A stretch of 64,000 nucleotides of DNA from Microcoleus sp. AS-A8 (GCA_039962225.1 JAMPKV010000007.1:124001-188000), one strand, 5' to 3'; shown: positions 7,786 to 17,106, counted from the stretch's first letter. Notes: a model not told the origin generated them from the letters alone. Made by a program: numbers and translations.

Positions 7786-10700
7786 ATGCCAATTGAATTG
7801 GAGCCGGAAAAATCGATGCAGAGCTGCAACTCGGATTTCAATCACAGCTTAGCTCACATGACGGAATCAATTTTTAATAACACAGAGACAGAATGGACAT
7901 TGAAAAAAGAACGAAAACCTATCTCTCCTAACTTAAATCAAGCCAATGCCTGGAGCAAACAGTCCGCTCAGCAAGACCAGTGGACACAGTTATTGGCTAA
8001 AATCACTCTAAAGATTCGCCAGTCTTTGCAGTTGGAGGACATTCTACAAACCACAGTTACGGAAGTGCGAGAGTTGCTGGAGGCGGATCGAGTTTTAATC
8101 TATCGGCTTTGGCCAGATGGAACCGGGAGCGGAGTGACAGAAGCGGTTTTGCCGGGTTGGCCAACGGTTCTGGGGCAAGTCTTTGAACCCGAAGTTTTTC
8201 CCCAAGAGTACCATCAGCTCTATGTCTCTGGACGGATTCGGGCGATTAAAAATGTAGAAAACGCTGATGTTTCTCCTTGCATGGTTGAATTTCTCCAACA
8301 ATTTGGAGTGCAGTCCAAATTAGTTGTACCGATTGTCCTCCAAGAAGAACTTTGGGGTTTATTGGTCGCCCATCAGTGCGCTCATCCCAGGCAGTGGTCA
8401 ACTGGTGAAATTGAAGTTTTGAAGCAACTCGCTGACCAAGTTAGTATTGCTCTATCCCAGGCTCAATATCAGGAACACCTGGAAGAATTAGTCGCACAGC
8501 GTACTGCTAAACTCACAACAACCTTAGAACGACTTCAGCAAGAAATCAATGAGCGAAAACAAGCTGAAGAACTTTTACATCTGCGTGAACAAGAGTTTAG
8601 AGCCTTGGTGGAACATTCACCGGACTTGATTGTGCGGTTTGATCCGCAATTACGCCATGTGTACGTCAATCCAGCCGTGGAACGCAGCACGGGGATACCG
8701 AGACAGACATTTATTGGCAAAACGCATCAAGAATTGGGTATGCCACAGGAGTTCGTGACGGGTTGGAATGAGGCATTGTTGGAGGTATTGGTAACTGGGC
8801 GGGAAGGGATGATTGAATTCGACTTTCCCACAGCCAGTGGTCTTAAATTTTATCAGGCTCGTATTGTTCCAGAGTTCGCCCAAGACGGGACGATCCGGTT
8901 TTTGCTCGGTGTAACTCGCGACATTACTCAATGTAAGCAGGCAGAAAAAGCGCTGCAACAACGCCTTCTCAAAGAGCAGGCGCTACATCAGCTTGTCCAA
9001 TCCATCCGCAACTCTCTGGATTTAGAGACCATTTTTTTCACCGCCGTTGCAGAAATTGGCAAACTCTTGCCCGTAGATCGGGCGCTTGTAGTGCAATATT
9101 TGCCAGAACGCAAGCTGTGGTTGAATGTCGCCGATTATCGAGCCTCCTCCGATTTACCCGTCGCGTTAGGTTTAGAAACTCCGGATGAGGACAATCGGAT
9201 TGCCGCTCGATTGAAACACTCAGAAGTAGTTTTGATTGATCACACAAATCAGTGTGAAGATGAAATTAACTACCACTTTTCTCAAACATTTCCCGGTGCT
9301 GGGTTATGGGTTCCGTTGCACTTTGGCTCCAAACTTTGGGGAAGTCTCAGCTTGTTTGTCGAAAATCGTGCTTACGCTTGGCAAGACTCAGAGGTGCAAC
9401 TCGCCTTAGCCGTTGCCGAGCAACTGGCGATCGCCATTCAACAAGCGGAACTCTTAAATCAAAGTCGCATTGCCACTATCAAAGCCCAAGAGCAAGCGGA
9501 AGCGCTGAAACACGAAATGATGGAGCGCAAGCGCACGGAAGAAACCCTGCGAGCCATCTATAAAGTCAGCACAGCCCGAAAACTCAGCTTTGAGCAACGC
9601 CTGCAAGGATTGTTAGCCCTAGGACGCCGCCGATTTGGGCTGGAAATGGGGGCTTTAGGTCGGGTGAAAAACAATGTCTATGAAGTCATTGCTGCTCAAG
9701 TTGCGCCCAAATCTAGCTTTCCCATTGCCCAAGGCACAATGTGGAATCTAGAGCAGACGTATTGCAGCGTAACGTTGGGCACGAAAGAACCAATTGCGTT
9801 TGCATCGGCTGGAACTTCTTCCTGGCGTCATCTCCCTGCCTACAGATCGACGCGACTGGAAGCCTATCTTGGTATGTCAGTGGTGGTAGCGGGTCAAATA
9901 TACGGCAGCTTAAGCTTTTTTAGTCTCCAGGCACGCCAACATCCTTTTACAGCCGGAGACAAGGCACTGTTGAAGCTGATGGCGCAGTGGGTGGGAGCCT
10001 TGTTGGAACACCAACAATCAGAAGAGGAACTTCGGCAATCAGAGGCTAGATTTCGAGAAATCGCCCAGAGGGAGGCTTTGCTGAACCAACTGGCGAGTCA
10101 GATTCGTCGTTCTCTCGACCTCAATACCATTTTAGAAACAGCGGTGCATGAAATTCGTAACTTGTTGCAGATTGACAGATGTTTTTTCTTGTGGTATAGA
10201 GCAGATGCTACTCAACCGGTTTGGGAGGTGGTGACCGAAGCGAGGAGTCCGGCTTTTCCGAGCGTTATTGGTCACTGTGTGCCTCTTGCCACTTTTGGCC
10301 CCTTGACCCGTCGGGTGTTTAACAAGGAAATCACTCGTGTGGATAATGCGAGGAGTTTAACAGATGCCGCCGAGCGCAAGTTTTTCTTCAGTTTGGGCTA
10401 CACCGCGATGTTGGCACTGCCGATTCATACCACATCCGGCGAAATTGGAGTGGTTAGCTGTGGTCACTCAACGGGTTCAAGACCTTGGCGTGAGGAGGAA
10501 GTAGAACTGCTAGAGGCGGTAGCCGACCAAATTGCGATCGCCATTGACCAAGCCGAACTTTTGGAGCAAAGTCGCACAACCGCAGCGGCAGCTCAAGAGC
10601 AAGCAACCCAGCTTAAACAAGCGTTGCATGAACTCCAGCAAACCCAGGCTCAATTGGTGCAAAGCGAAAAAATGTCTTCTTTAGGGCAATTGGTGGCGGG

Positions 10701-11517
10701 GATCGCGCACGAAATTAACAATCCTGTTAATTTTATCTATGGCAATCTCACTTATGTGAGTGAATATGCCGAACAATTGCTCGATCTGATTCAACTTTAT
10801 CAGCAATACTACCCCCGTCCTGCACCAGAGATTGGAACGGCGGTGGCGGAAATTGACCTCGATTTCATGAAAGAGGATTTCCCCAAAATCGTGTCATCCA
10901 TGAAGGGCGGTGCTGATCGCATCCGTCAGATTGTCCTATCCTTGAGGAACTTCTCGCGGGTGGATGAGGCCGAGATGAAATGGGTGGACATTCACGAGGG
11001 GATTGATAATAGCTTGTTGATTCTCGCTCATCGCCTGAAAGCCCAACAACCCGAAGAACCAGATATCCAAGTCATTAAGGACTACAGGAATCTGCCCAAA
11101 GTGCAGTGCTATGCGGGGCAACTCAATCAGGTGTTTATGAATATCCTGACGAATGCGATAGACGCGATCGAATCTCGCAACGCTTGCGAGGCGATCGAAG
11201 GGGTTAACAAACAGGGTTCGTCTAACCTGTTCAAAAGCCATCCGGGATTGATTTGGATTTGCACAGAGGTTTTATCGGAGCGCAATGAGGTGATTATTCT
11301 GATTAGTGACAACGGGCCTGGGATGGCCCAGGAGGTACAGCGAAGGATTTTCGATCCCTTCTTTACAACCAAACCCGTCGGTTCCGGTACAGGTCTAGGG
11401 CTGTCGATTAGTTACCAGATTGTGGTGGAAAAACACGGGGGGCGATTGGAGTGTATTTCAGCACCGGGTCAGGGTACCGTGTTCTTAATTTCCCTTCCCA
11501 TTCACCAATCTTCGTAG
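7786..11517 (+). CDS. multi-GAF/PAS sensor histidine kinase
   Basis: A 1243-residue hybrid sensor from the ATG at 7786; an upstream TTG frame extension to 7741 is less likely. Order: GAF1 (about 55-215), PAS (about 265-385), GAF2 (about 395-560), GAF3 (about 595-740), GAF4 (about 765-935), then HisKA and HATPase_c (about 970-1243). The H-box SSLGQLVAGIAHEINNPVNF has the canonical His. NILTNAIDAIES, ISDNGPGM and GSGTGLGLSISYQIV are ATPase boxes. GAF1 resembles phytochrome/cyanobacteriochrome GAFs (LVVPIVLQEELWGLLVAHQC) and keeps a Cys (residue 165, SPCMVEF) at the bilin-attachment position, but followed by Met instead of the usual His. There is no membrane segment. The partner response regulator is not nearby. 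Confidence 0.9.
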   Translation: MPIELEPEKSMQSCNSDFNHSLAHMTESIFNNTETEWTLKKERKPISPNLNQANAWSKQSAQQDQWTQLLAKITLKIRQSLQLEDILQTTVTEVRELLEADRVLIYRLWPDGTGSGVTEAVLPGWPTVLGQVFEPEVFPQEYHQLYVSGRIRAIKNVENADVSPCMVEFLQQFGVQSKLVVPIVLQEELWGLLVAHQCAHPRQWSTGEIEVLKQLADQVSIALSQAQYQEHLEELVAQRTAKLTTTLERLQQEINERKQAEELLHLREQEFRALVEHSPDLIVRFDPQLRHVYVNPAVERSTGIPRQTFIGKTHQELGMPQEFVTGWNEALLEVLVTGREGMIEFDFPTASGLKFYQARIVPEFAQDGTIRFLLGVTRDITQCKQAEKALQQRLLKEQALHQLVQSIRNSLDLETIFFTAVAEIGKLLPVDRALVVQYLPERKLWLNVADYRASSDLPVALGLETPDEDNRIAARLKHSEVVLIDHTNQCEDEINYHFSQTFPGAGLWVPLHFGSKLWGSLSLFVENRAYAWQDSEVQLALAVAEQLAIAIQQAELLNQSRIATIKAQEQAEALKHEMMERKRTEETLRAIYKVSTARKLSFEQRLQGLLALGRRRFGLEMGALGRVKNNVYEVIAAQVAPKSSFPIAQGTMWNLEQTYCSVTLGTKEPIAFASAGTSSWRHLPAYRSTRLEAYLGMSVVVAGQIYGSLSFFSLQARQHPFTAGDKALLKLMAQWVGALLEHQQSEEELRQSEARFREIAQREALLNQLASQIRRSLDLNTILETAVHEIRNLLQIDRCFFLWYRADATQPVWEVVTEARSPAFPSVIGHCVPLATFGPLTRRVFNKEITRVDNARSLTDAAERKFFFSLGYTAMLALPIHTTSGEIGVVSCGHSTGSRPWREEEVELLEAVADQIAIAIDQAELLEQSRTTAAAAQEQATQLKQALHELQQTQAQLVQSEKMSSLGQLVAGIAHEINNPVNFIYGNLTYVSEYAEQLLDLIQLYQQYYPRPAPEIGTAVAEIDLDFMKEDFPKIVSSMKGGADRIRQIVLSLRNFSRVDEAEMKWVDIHEGIDNSLLILAHRLKAQQPEEPDIQVIKDYRNLPKVQCYAGQLNQVFMNILTNAIDAIESRNACEAIEGVNKQGSSNLFKSHPGLIWICTEVLSERNEVIILISDNGPGMAQEVQRRIFDPFFTTKPVGSGTGLGLSISYQIVVEKHGGRLECISAPGQGTVFLISLPIHQSS

Positions 11518-11600
11518 TGGAGGCTAGGCTGACTGGAATTCTTTTGCCTGAGTGTGTTCAATAATCTCAAGTTTTTGCTATGATTGCTAGTGCAAGTTAA

Positions 11601-11682
11601 GCGGATGTGGCGGAATTGGCAGACGCGCTAGATTTAGGTTCTAGTACCGCAAGGTGTGAAGGTTCAAGTCCTTTCATCCGCA
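11601..11682 (+). tRNA. tRNA-Leu (anticodon TAG)
   Basis: The acceptor arms GCGGATG (11601-11607) and CATCCGC (11675-11681) pair fully, with A as discriminator at 11682. The anticodon stem CTAGA/TCTAG encloses TTTAGGT, giving anticodon TAG. A long class II variable arm (TACCGCAAGGTGT) and GGTTCAAGTCC T-arm confirm leucine type. The CCA end is not encoded and there is no intron. Confidence 0.95.
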
Positions 11683-11814
11683 TTTAATATCTGGTAAGGG
11701 TTTCAGCTTATATGTTAGCTGGAATCCTTAACTTATTTTTGGCTATATCTTGTCTTTTTGGCTATCCACTAGCTATCATAATCTTGACGCGCTAGAGTTC
11801 TGATATCCAAGGCA

Positions 11815-12990
11815 ATGAATACTACACAAACCAAAGCAGCTAAGGGAACAGTAGGGATTGAGAGCTTCAGAGGTAAATTACGTTTGCGCTTACCTCGTAG
11901 TATTGAAACTAACAACAGATATATCTCTACTGGCTTGCAGGATACTCCTGAGAATTTGAAGAAAGCTCAGAAGATAGCATGGCAGATTGAGGAGGATATC
12001 AGCAATGGAACGTTTGATTCTACCTTGGCTACCTATAAGCCTCAGTATCATTTAACAGTTGTACAAGCAATTAAAGCTCAACCAGCGCTATCCCTCTCGC
12101 AACTATGGGAACAGTACACCGAGTACAGAAAACCTCTGATTGCTGAAACAACGCTCAAGATTCAATATGCAGCAGTACGGAATCATATTGCCAAGCTACC
12201 GACAAAGACTCTAAGCGATGCTGTTCAGATTCGGGATTTTCTGGTAAGTAAGTTGTCCAATGATGCGGCAAGAAGAACTCTAACTCAAATTTCAGCTTGT
12301 TGCGACTGGGCAGTTGATTCTTGCTTAATCTCCAGTAATCCGTTTCATGGCATGGCACAAAAAATTAAGGTAGTAAAGGATGAAACAGATACTATCGATC
12401 CATTCACGGCTGAAGAACGAGATATTATCATCAAAGCTTTTGAGGAACATTCTCTCTATTCCTATTATGTTCCATTCGTCAAGTTCTTGTTTATGACTGG
12501 ATGCCGTACTGGTGAAGCGGTAGGGTTGCAGTGGAAACATATTTCTACGGATTGTAGAACAATTACCTTCTCTGAATCAGTTAGTACTCAATTAAAAATC
12601 CGTAAAGACTGTAAAACACATCAAAGCCGTAAATTTCATTGTAATGCTACTTTGCAAGCTTTGCTACTCAGCATTAAGCCTAATAACTGTAATCCTGAAG
12701 CATTAGTTTTTCCAAGTAAGAAAGGTGGTATTATTCGTTCTGGTCATTTCCTTGATAGTGCATGGAAAGGACGTTCTGATAGAAATGATGGAATTGTTAC
12801 ACAGCTTGTAAAAGAAGGAAAAATAAGCCGCTATCGTACTCAATACAATACACGCCATACTTTTATTACGCAGTGTTTGGCAGCTGGAGTTAGTGTTGTG
12901 CAGGTAGCTAAATGGGCGGGGAATTCACCAGAAATAATAATGAAGCATTATGCTGGCATTACTACTCATGTGCAAGTACCTGAATTCTAA
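11815..12990 (+). CDS. tyrosine recombinase / integrase
   Basis: A 391-residue site-specific recombinase. Residues about 10-65 resemble the arm-DNA-binding domain of phage-type integrases (GTVGIESFRGKLRLRLPR, then a 'GLQDTPENLKKAQ' helix). Residues about 95-185 form the core-binding SAM-like domain. The catalytic domain shows Arg in GCRTGEAVGLQW, the box II motif YNTRHTF (Tyr replaces the first His, as in many phage-type integrases), Trp in AKWAGNS and the nucleophile in MKHYAG. The gene begins about 130 bp past the tRNA-Leu 3' end in the same direction, the classic arrangement for a tRNA-integrating element. It looks intact. I found no second copy of the tRNA 3' end downstream in this window. 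Confidence 0.92.
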   Translation: MNTTQTKAAKGTVGIESFRGKLRLRLPRSIETNNRYISTGLQDTPENLKKAQKIAWQIEEDISNGTFDSTLATYKPQYHLTVVQAIKAQPALSLSQLWEQYTEYRKPLIAETTLKIQYAAVRNHIAKLPTKTLSDAVQIRDFLVSKLSNDAARRTLTQISACCDWAVDSCLISSNPFHGMAQKIKVVKDETDTIDPFTAEERDIIIKAFEEHSLYSYYVPFVKFLFMTGCRTGEAVGLQWKHISTDCRTITFSESVSTQLKIRKDCKTHQSRKFHCNATLQALLLSIKPNNCNPEALVFPSKKGGIIRSGHFLDSAWKGRSDRNDGIVTQLVKEGKISRYRTQYNTRHTFITQCLAAGVSVVQVAKWAGNSPEIIMKHYAGITTHVQVPEF

Positions 12991-13212
12991 TACAACCAGC
13001 TAATTAACCGTAATAGGATAGTAGAAAAATAAACTACTATCCTTGGATCAAAAATAGTAAATTTTAAATATGTTTATTCGATTAGATATTTAAGATCGAG
13101 TATTGCTATCAGGTTGTTAGATTAATCCTTTGAGAATCGTCTGTGAAGCATGAGAAACGCTATTAAGGTAGGATATGACCTGAAGATAGTTTTAGGTGGC
13201 TTCTAGGAGCAA

Positions 13213-13413
13213 ATGAACGATAGCGATCGCAGCGATGACTGGAAGCAACAGGAAACCGTAATTGCTATAGAAGACGACCATCCGGGAGAGTGGCAGTACT
13301 TCACCTATCCTAACTGGGATGAAGCAATGGAAGCGGTCAAGGTAGCACGTAGGCAAAGTAAAGCAGCAGTCATCTACTCTGGAGCATCACCACCTGTACC
13401 ACCTGAGTTTTAA
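13213..13413 (+). CDS. small acidic hypothetical protein, 66 aa
   Basis: A 66-residue protein starting MNDSDRSDDWKQQETV, preceded by taggagcaa, a convincing ribosome site. It contains the segment GEWQYFTYPNWDEAMEAV and ends PPVPPEF. It is acidic at the start and has one amphipathic helix (EAMEAVKVARRQSKAA). I do not recognise the family. It lies between the integrase and the DUF4184 gene and could be cargo of the same element. The good start site and biased composition support a real gene; function is unknown. Confidence 0.6.
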   Translation: MNDSDRSDDWKQQETVIAIEDDHPGEWQYFTYPNWDEAMEAVKVARRQSKAAVIYSGASPPVPPEF

Positions 13414-13684
13414 CAGTGCTTATCAAAGCTCAACTTCCTGCTTGGATATCCATCAATAGTTATATCATCCAAAACGTTTGCTCTATAAGGGTTGGTAGTC
13501 CTATCGCTTCAGGCACAAGTTCCTGCAAGACTACTTTGCCAAGATGGATTTGGAGTGAAAGGAGGCGATGGAGAACCTTAAACTTGCGATCGCACCTAGC
13601 AGGATAACCTCACCCAACAAGCTACAAAGAGTAAGATCTAGACCAGCATAATCACTAAAAGAGTTAGGTTGCTTTCGCTAAAAT

Positions 13685-14455
13685 ATGCCTTTTACCCTCG
13701 CGCATCCCATAGCTGCTGCTCCGATTTGGCTGTGCTCGAAAAGAAGACTAGATTTGCCAAGCCTCTTAGTTGGGTCGATGATTCCCGACATTGAATACTT
13801 CTTGACTTTACAACCCCATAGAACAATTGGACATACGCTTCTAGGAATATTAATTCAAGGGCTTCCTTGTTCGATAGTACTCTTATTAATTACTCGTTAT
13901 GTTTTGATGCGTCCATTCTTGGCTCTTCTTCCCCGGCAATTAGCTCAACGATTTCCAACCATAAGGAGCTATTTTCCTTTACAAATCAAGCATCTTTTTA
14001 ATGTTGTAGCGTCAGTTTTGATTGGGGCAGTTAGCCATTTGGTTTGGGATGATTTTACTCATGATGGTGGCTGGGTTGTCCCTCATTCAAAGCTGCTTCA
14101 ATATCAGCTTGGGGCTATGCCAGTTTATCAATTACTTCAATATGGAAGTGGAGTTATTGGAGTTTTCGCTCTGTTGTTATGGCTATCAAGAAGGCTAAAT
14201 CAAGAAGTGCCTTGTAACCGTGTTGAAACATTAGCTCCTCGCTGGAGAGGATTAACAATCATCTGCATTGCCCTATGCGCTGTCGTCTTTACTTGGGTCG
14301 CTGTAGAGATACATCATATTGCAGGTGAAACCTTCATAGAGACATTCGTCAGAGCAGTACTTGGTTCTATTTCTGGATTATTTCTAGGATTATTGCTGTA
14401 CTCAGCCGTATTTTGGATGCTAAAGAGTTTCAAATCCAATTCCAGAGCAACTTAG
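13685..14455 (+). CDS. DUF4184 family membrane protein
   Basis: A 256-residue integral membrane protein resembling DUF4184. The start MPFTLAHPIAAAP, then MIPDIEYF and RTIGHTLLG, place conserved His and Asp residues near the membrane face, recalling membrane hydrolase-like folds with metal ligands, but no activity is established. Later conserved features are AVSHLVWDDFTHDGGW and five or six hydrophobic segments, the last near residues 220-245. It follows the integrase and the 66-aa gene on the same strand, separated by about 270 bp in which I see no gene. It may be element cargo or older chromosomal sequence next to the insertion. Confidence 0.85.
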   Translation: MPFTLAHPIAAAPIWLCSKRRLDLPSLLVGSMIPDIEYFLTLQPHRTIGHTLLGILIQGLPCSIVLLLITRYVLMRPFLALLPRQLAQRFPTIRSYFPLQIKHLFNVVASVLIGAVSHLVWDDFTHDGGWVVPHSKLLQYQLGAMPVYQLLQYGSGVIGVFALLLWLSRRLNQEVPCNRVETLAPRWRGLTIICIALCAVVFTWVAVEIHHIAGETFIETFVRAVLGSISGLFLGLLLYSAVFWMLKSFKSNSRAT

Positions 14456-14633
14456 CCTTTCGCTGACCCGACCGTGAGCGTTGTAAATCAATCATAGCGG
14501 TTCCTCCTTGATCAGAATATCGGTGGTGTTCCGCTTGGCATTACAATTGCTGAAGACCTCTTTCACAATGCTCTGAACCTGTCGTGCGTCGGCCCTCGGC
14601 CTTAAAACTCTTTGCCCAAAGAAGTCGGCTCTA

Positions 14634-14689
14634 AAACTGCTGAAAAACTGATATTTCAGCAGTTTAGTGAATATTACTGAGTACTCAGT
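14634..14689. terminator. paired palindromes between convergent genes
   Basis: aaactgctgaaa (14634-14645) and tttcagcagttt (14654-14665) form a perfect 12-bp stem with an 8-nt loop. A second palindrome, actgagtactcagt, follows at 14676-14689. They lie between the converging DUF4184 and tautomerase genes, and the A/T-ended stem works in both directions, so a bidirectional terminator is the simplest reading. Confidence 0.6.
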
Positions 14690-14725
14690 TTAGGGCTGAG
14701 TCTTTCGCTCACATCCATTTAAAAC

Positions 14726-15079
14726 TTAGCCAAACGTTGAGCCATTCCAACCCCACATCGCCCCTTTCGCATCGGCAAATTCGATATAGATTCGATTGAT
14801 AGACACGCCGAGCTTTTCGCTAATCGTCTGGCAAAAATCCTGACTCATGGCTTTAGTTTGCGCGGGACTCATGGAGCCAATACTTTTCACTTCTATGTAA
14901 CAGGTTGGCTCGATTGTACCCCCAAACGTCATCGCGACATTGGGTTCAAATGCCGTCATCACATAAGATTCCGGCTTACCCACATGCTGGGCTAATTTGC
15001 TAGAAAGAATCTTCAGCAACCCTTCAACGGCTGTTGATTCTGGAGCATCAGCAGAAGTTTGCACCTTAATCAGAGGCAT
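14726..15079 (-). CDS. MIF/tautomerase superfamily protein
   Basis: A 117-residue homologue of macrophage migration inhibitory factor. It starts MPLIKVQTSA; removal of Met would expose Pro, the catalytic base of the tautomerase superfamily. Lys in the SSKLAQHVGKPESYVM segment and the MTFGGT stretch match conserved MIF positions. The C-terminus (NRIYIEFADAKGAMWGWNG) is typical. The Cys-X-X-Cys of animal MIF is absent, so an oxidoreductase role is not expected. Cyanobacterial MIFs are known as trimers with tautomerase activity on model substrates; the natural substrate is unclear. The next gene upstream on the strand is the flavin reductase-like gene, 62 bp away, so co-transcription is likely. 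Confidence 0.88.
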   Translation of the reverse strand: MPLIKVQTSADAPESTAVEGLLKILSSKLAQHVGKPESYVMTAFEPNVAMTFGGTIEPTCYIEVKSIGSMSPAQTKAMSQDFCQTISEKLGVSINRIYIEFADAKGAMWGWNGSTFG

Positions 15080-15140
15080 AGGCTTGTGATCACCACTTGG
15101 TTAAAACGATTTCAGATTTTAAGGAGCAGTTATCGGCTAT

Positions 15141-15623
15141 CTATCCACCGTAATTCCAGCCGGTGCTTTCCAGCAAAAGCGGCTCACCCTCGCGGTGGAC
15201 ACCTGCACCAATCACTTGAGCAACAAACACCGTATGGTCACCTTGTTCTACAGAGGCTACCACCTTACATTCAACGTAACCAAGGGAATCAGAAATAATG
15301 GGACAGCCCGTTTCAGCTCCCTCATAGAAATCCACATCTTCCAACTTATTGCCGACTCGCCTCTGCGGCTTGAAAAATTTCGCCGCCATGTCCTTTTGTC
15401 CACTCTCTAGGAAGCTGAGAGTAAACACCCCAGTGTTTTTCAGCATTTCATGAGAGCCACTATCTTTTTTAATGCAATTCACCACCAAGGGCGGCTCAAA
15501 CGAGGACTGCATCACCCAGCTCACCGTGAAACCATTCATTTCCTCACCCTCTTTCACTCCGCAGATATGAAGACCGTGAGGAATCTTCCGCAGCATTGTC
15601 TTTTTCGCTTGTTCGTCTAGCAA
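15141..15623 (-). CDS. flavin reductase-like FMN-binding protein
   Basis: A 160-residue protein of the flavin reductase-like (split-barrel FMN-binding) family. Family features are the early IPHGLHICGVKEGEEMNGFTVSWVMQ segment (FMN phosphate region), PPLVVNCIKKDSGSH, and GVFTLSFLE. The best start is a TTG (residues MLDEQ): GGGAGAG stands seven bases ahead on the minus strand. An internal ATG nine residues later lacks such a site. Members reduce FMN with NAD(P)H or bind flavin in A-type flavoproteins. It lies directly upstream of the tautomerase gene on the same strand; the pair may be co-transcribed, but no shared pathway is evident. Confidence 0.85.
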   Translation of the reverse strand: MLDEQAKKTMLRKIPHGLHICGVKEGEEMNGFTVSWVMQSSFEPPLVVNCIKKDSGSHEMLKNTGVFTLSFLESGQKDMAAKFFKPQRRVGNKLEDVDFYEGAETGCPIISDSLGYVECKVVASVEQGDHTVFVAQVIGAGVHREGEPLLLESTGWNYGG

Positions 15624-15782
15624 GGATTACTCTCCCTAAGTGCTTACACATCGCATTAAGTGTACCAACAGGCAAGGGACAAGGGGTATCGGGTTGTAGC
15701 CAATCGGTAAAATGCTGAGCCTATGCCAATTTTGGCAGAAATCAGGTGCCCGTCAGGTGGACATCCTGCTCGCCCTGTCACT

Positions 15783-16181
15783 CTAATGACTACCTTGGCG
15801 AAACACTTGACTGATGTGTCCGAGAAAGCCCTTAGGCTTGAAATTGTCCTTAAACTGGGTAAATTCACCGGCATCTAACCAGACACCTTGGCACTTGGGG
15901 CATATTTCATACCAGATACAGTACTGGTCAATGTCCACCAGGCGAGTCATTTTCGTTCGGCAACGAGGGCATTGAATATCGCCCTTTAGATGATCGAGTT
16001 GGCTGCCAATTTCTTGGTCGCCAATATCCAAGCCTTCAGAACCTTGAATCGTTTTGAGCTTTTCCGCCTCAAGGGAATCAAACCAAATTCCTTTGCAACC
16101 GAGGCAACGGTCTATTTCGATTCCAGCCCAGACGACTGGCTCTAAGCGTCCTCTACATTTTGGGCAGATGGTTGAATTCAT
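15783..16181 (-). CDS. zf-TFIIB domain protein with two zinc ribbons
   Basis: A 132-residue protein with two zinc-ribbon units of the zf-TFIIB type. The first is CPKCRGRLEPV followed by CLGCKGIWFDSLEAEKL; the second is CPRCRTKMTRL followed by CPKCQGVWLDAGEFTQF. Each offers four Cys for one zinc. The tail is basic and ends GHISQVFRQGSH. The family is widespread and functionally uncharacterised; binding to nucleic acid or protein is inferred from the fold only. It lies just downstream of cobM on the same strand, about 30 bp from its stop, and is probably transcribed with it. Confidence 0.85.
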   Translation of the reverse strand: MNSTICPKCRGRLEPVVWAGIEIDRCLGCKGIWFDSLEAEKLKTIQGSEGLDIGDQEIGSQLDHLKGDIQCPRCRTKMTRLVDIDQYCIWYEICPKCQGVWLDAGEFTQFKDNFKPKGFLGHISQVFRQGSH

Positions 16182-16209
16182 AAATTTTGAGATGGCACCT
16201 GTTTTTAGG

Positions 16210-17106
16210 TTATCGAACAGGGCGAGAGGGTCGAAACAAATGGGAGTGTTCGGGATGGTACAGACGGGAACGAGCTAATTCCTGCCCAGCGTCTACGCTT
16301 TCAGGGGTACTACGGCTGAATTCCGTCTGGGATGTCAATTCGTTTCTTGCTGTTCTCAACGCTGGACTAATCAGATAAAGGGTTGTCCGAATTAGATTTT
16401 CTACTTGCGTCAGTGCCGCCATCTGTTCTAGGGGAACCAGCCAGATTTTCTCATCCGGCCATCCGATGCGGAAGCAAACGGCGACAGGGGTATCGGCTGG
16501 GTAATGTTCTAGCAGTTTGGCTTGAGCGTCTTCGACATGACGGGCGCTGAGGTAGAGGCACAAACTGGCTTGATGAGCAGCTAAAGAAGCCAGTTCTTCT
16601 GACTCCGGGACAGCCGAAGCACGTCCACTGATGCGAGTGAGAATGATGGATTGTACCAGTCCCGGCACTGTTAACTCAACACCGAGTTTAGCGGCGGCGG
16701 CTTGGAAGGCGCTAATCCCTGGAATGAGTTCAAACGGGATGGAGGCTTCGGCAAGGGCTTGCATTTGCTCATGAATGGCGCTGTAGAGACTCAGGTCGCC
16801 CGAATGTAAACGAACGACTGATTTTTGCGATCGCACCCGTTCAATCATCAATGGCACAATCTCTTCTAGGGTTTTATTCCCCGTGCGAACCAGCTCAGCA
16901 TCGGGACGGACACCCTGCAACATCTGCGGGGGTACGAGGGAATCCGCCAACACAATCACATCCGCTTGGGCGAGAATTTTCTGTGCTTTAACGGTCAATA
17001 ACTCTGGGTCTCCTGGCCCTGCACCAATGATGTAAACGGCAGGTGCTAGAGGAAGAATGGCGTTTTCAGGTGGAGTGGAGTCAGTGGAGTGAGACATATA
17101 TTGCAA
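16210..17106 (-). CDS. cobM: precorrin-4 C11-methyltransferase
   Basis: A 298-residue SAM-dependent tetrapyrrole methylase acting in cobalamin ring synthesis, adding the methyl group at C11. The SAM-binding start is VYIIGAGPGDPELLT. LHSGDLSLYSAIHEQM and PFELIPGISAFQAAAAKLG are CobM/CbiF-specific, which separates it from cobA in this window. LCLYLSARH and ISPALR complete the domain. About 45 residues past the usual end (SQTEFSRSTPESV onward) are polar and probably disordered. The first ATG (17106) is used, though the Met three codons later is possible. Other cobalamin genes are not adjacent, as is common in cyanobacteria. Confidence 0.93.
   Translation of the reverse strand: MQYMSHSTDSTPPENAILPLAPAVYIIGAGPGDPELLTVKAQKILAQADVIVLADSLVPPQMLQGVRPDAELVRTGNKTLEEIVPLMIERVRSQKSVVRLHSGDLSLYSAIHEQMQALAEASIPFELIPGISAFQAAAAKLGVELTVPGLVQSIILTRISGRASAVPESEELASLAAHQASLCLYLSARHVEDAQAKLLEHYPADTPVAVCFRIGWPDEKIWLVPLEQMAALTQVENLIRTTLYLISPALRTARNELTSQTEFSRSTPESVDAGQELARSRLYHPEHSHLFRPSRPVR

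Noticed and set aside
13416-13607. 63-codon frame after the 66-aa gene
   Set aside because: No ribosome site, composition like spacer DNA and contains a HIP1 site; not supported.
12991-15000. Second copy of the tRNA-Leu 3' end (attachment site)
   Set aside because: I looked for repeats of ttcaagtcctttcatccgc after the integrase and found only short, unconvincing matches.
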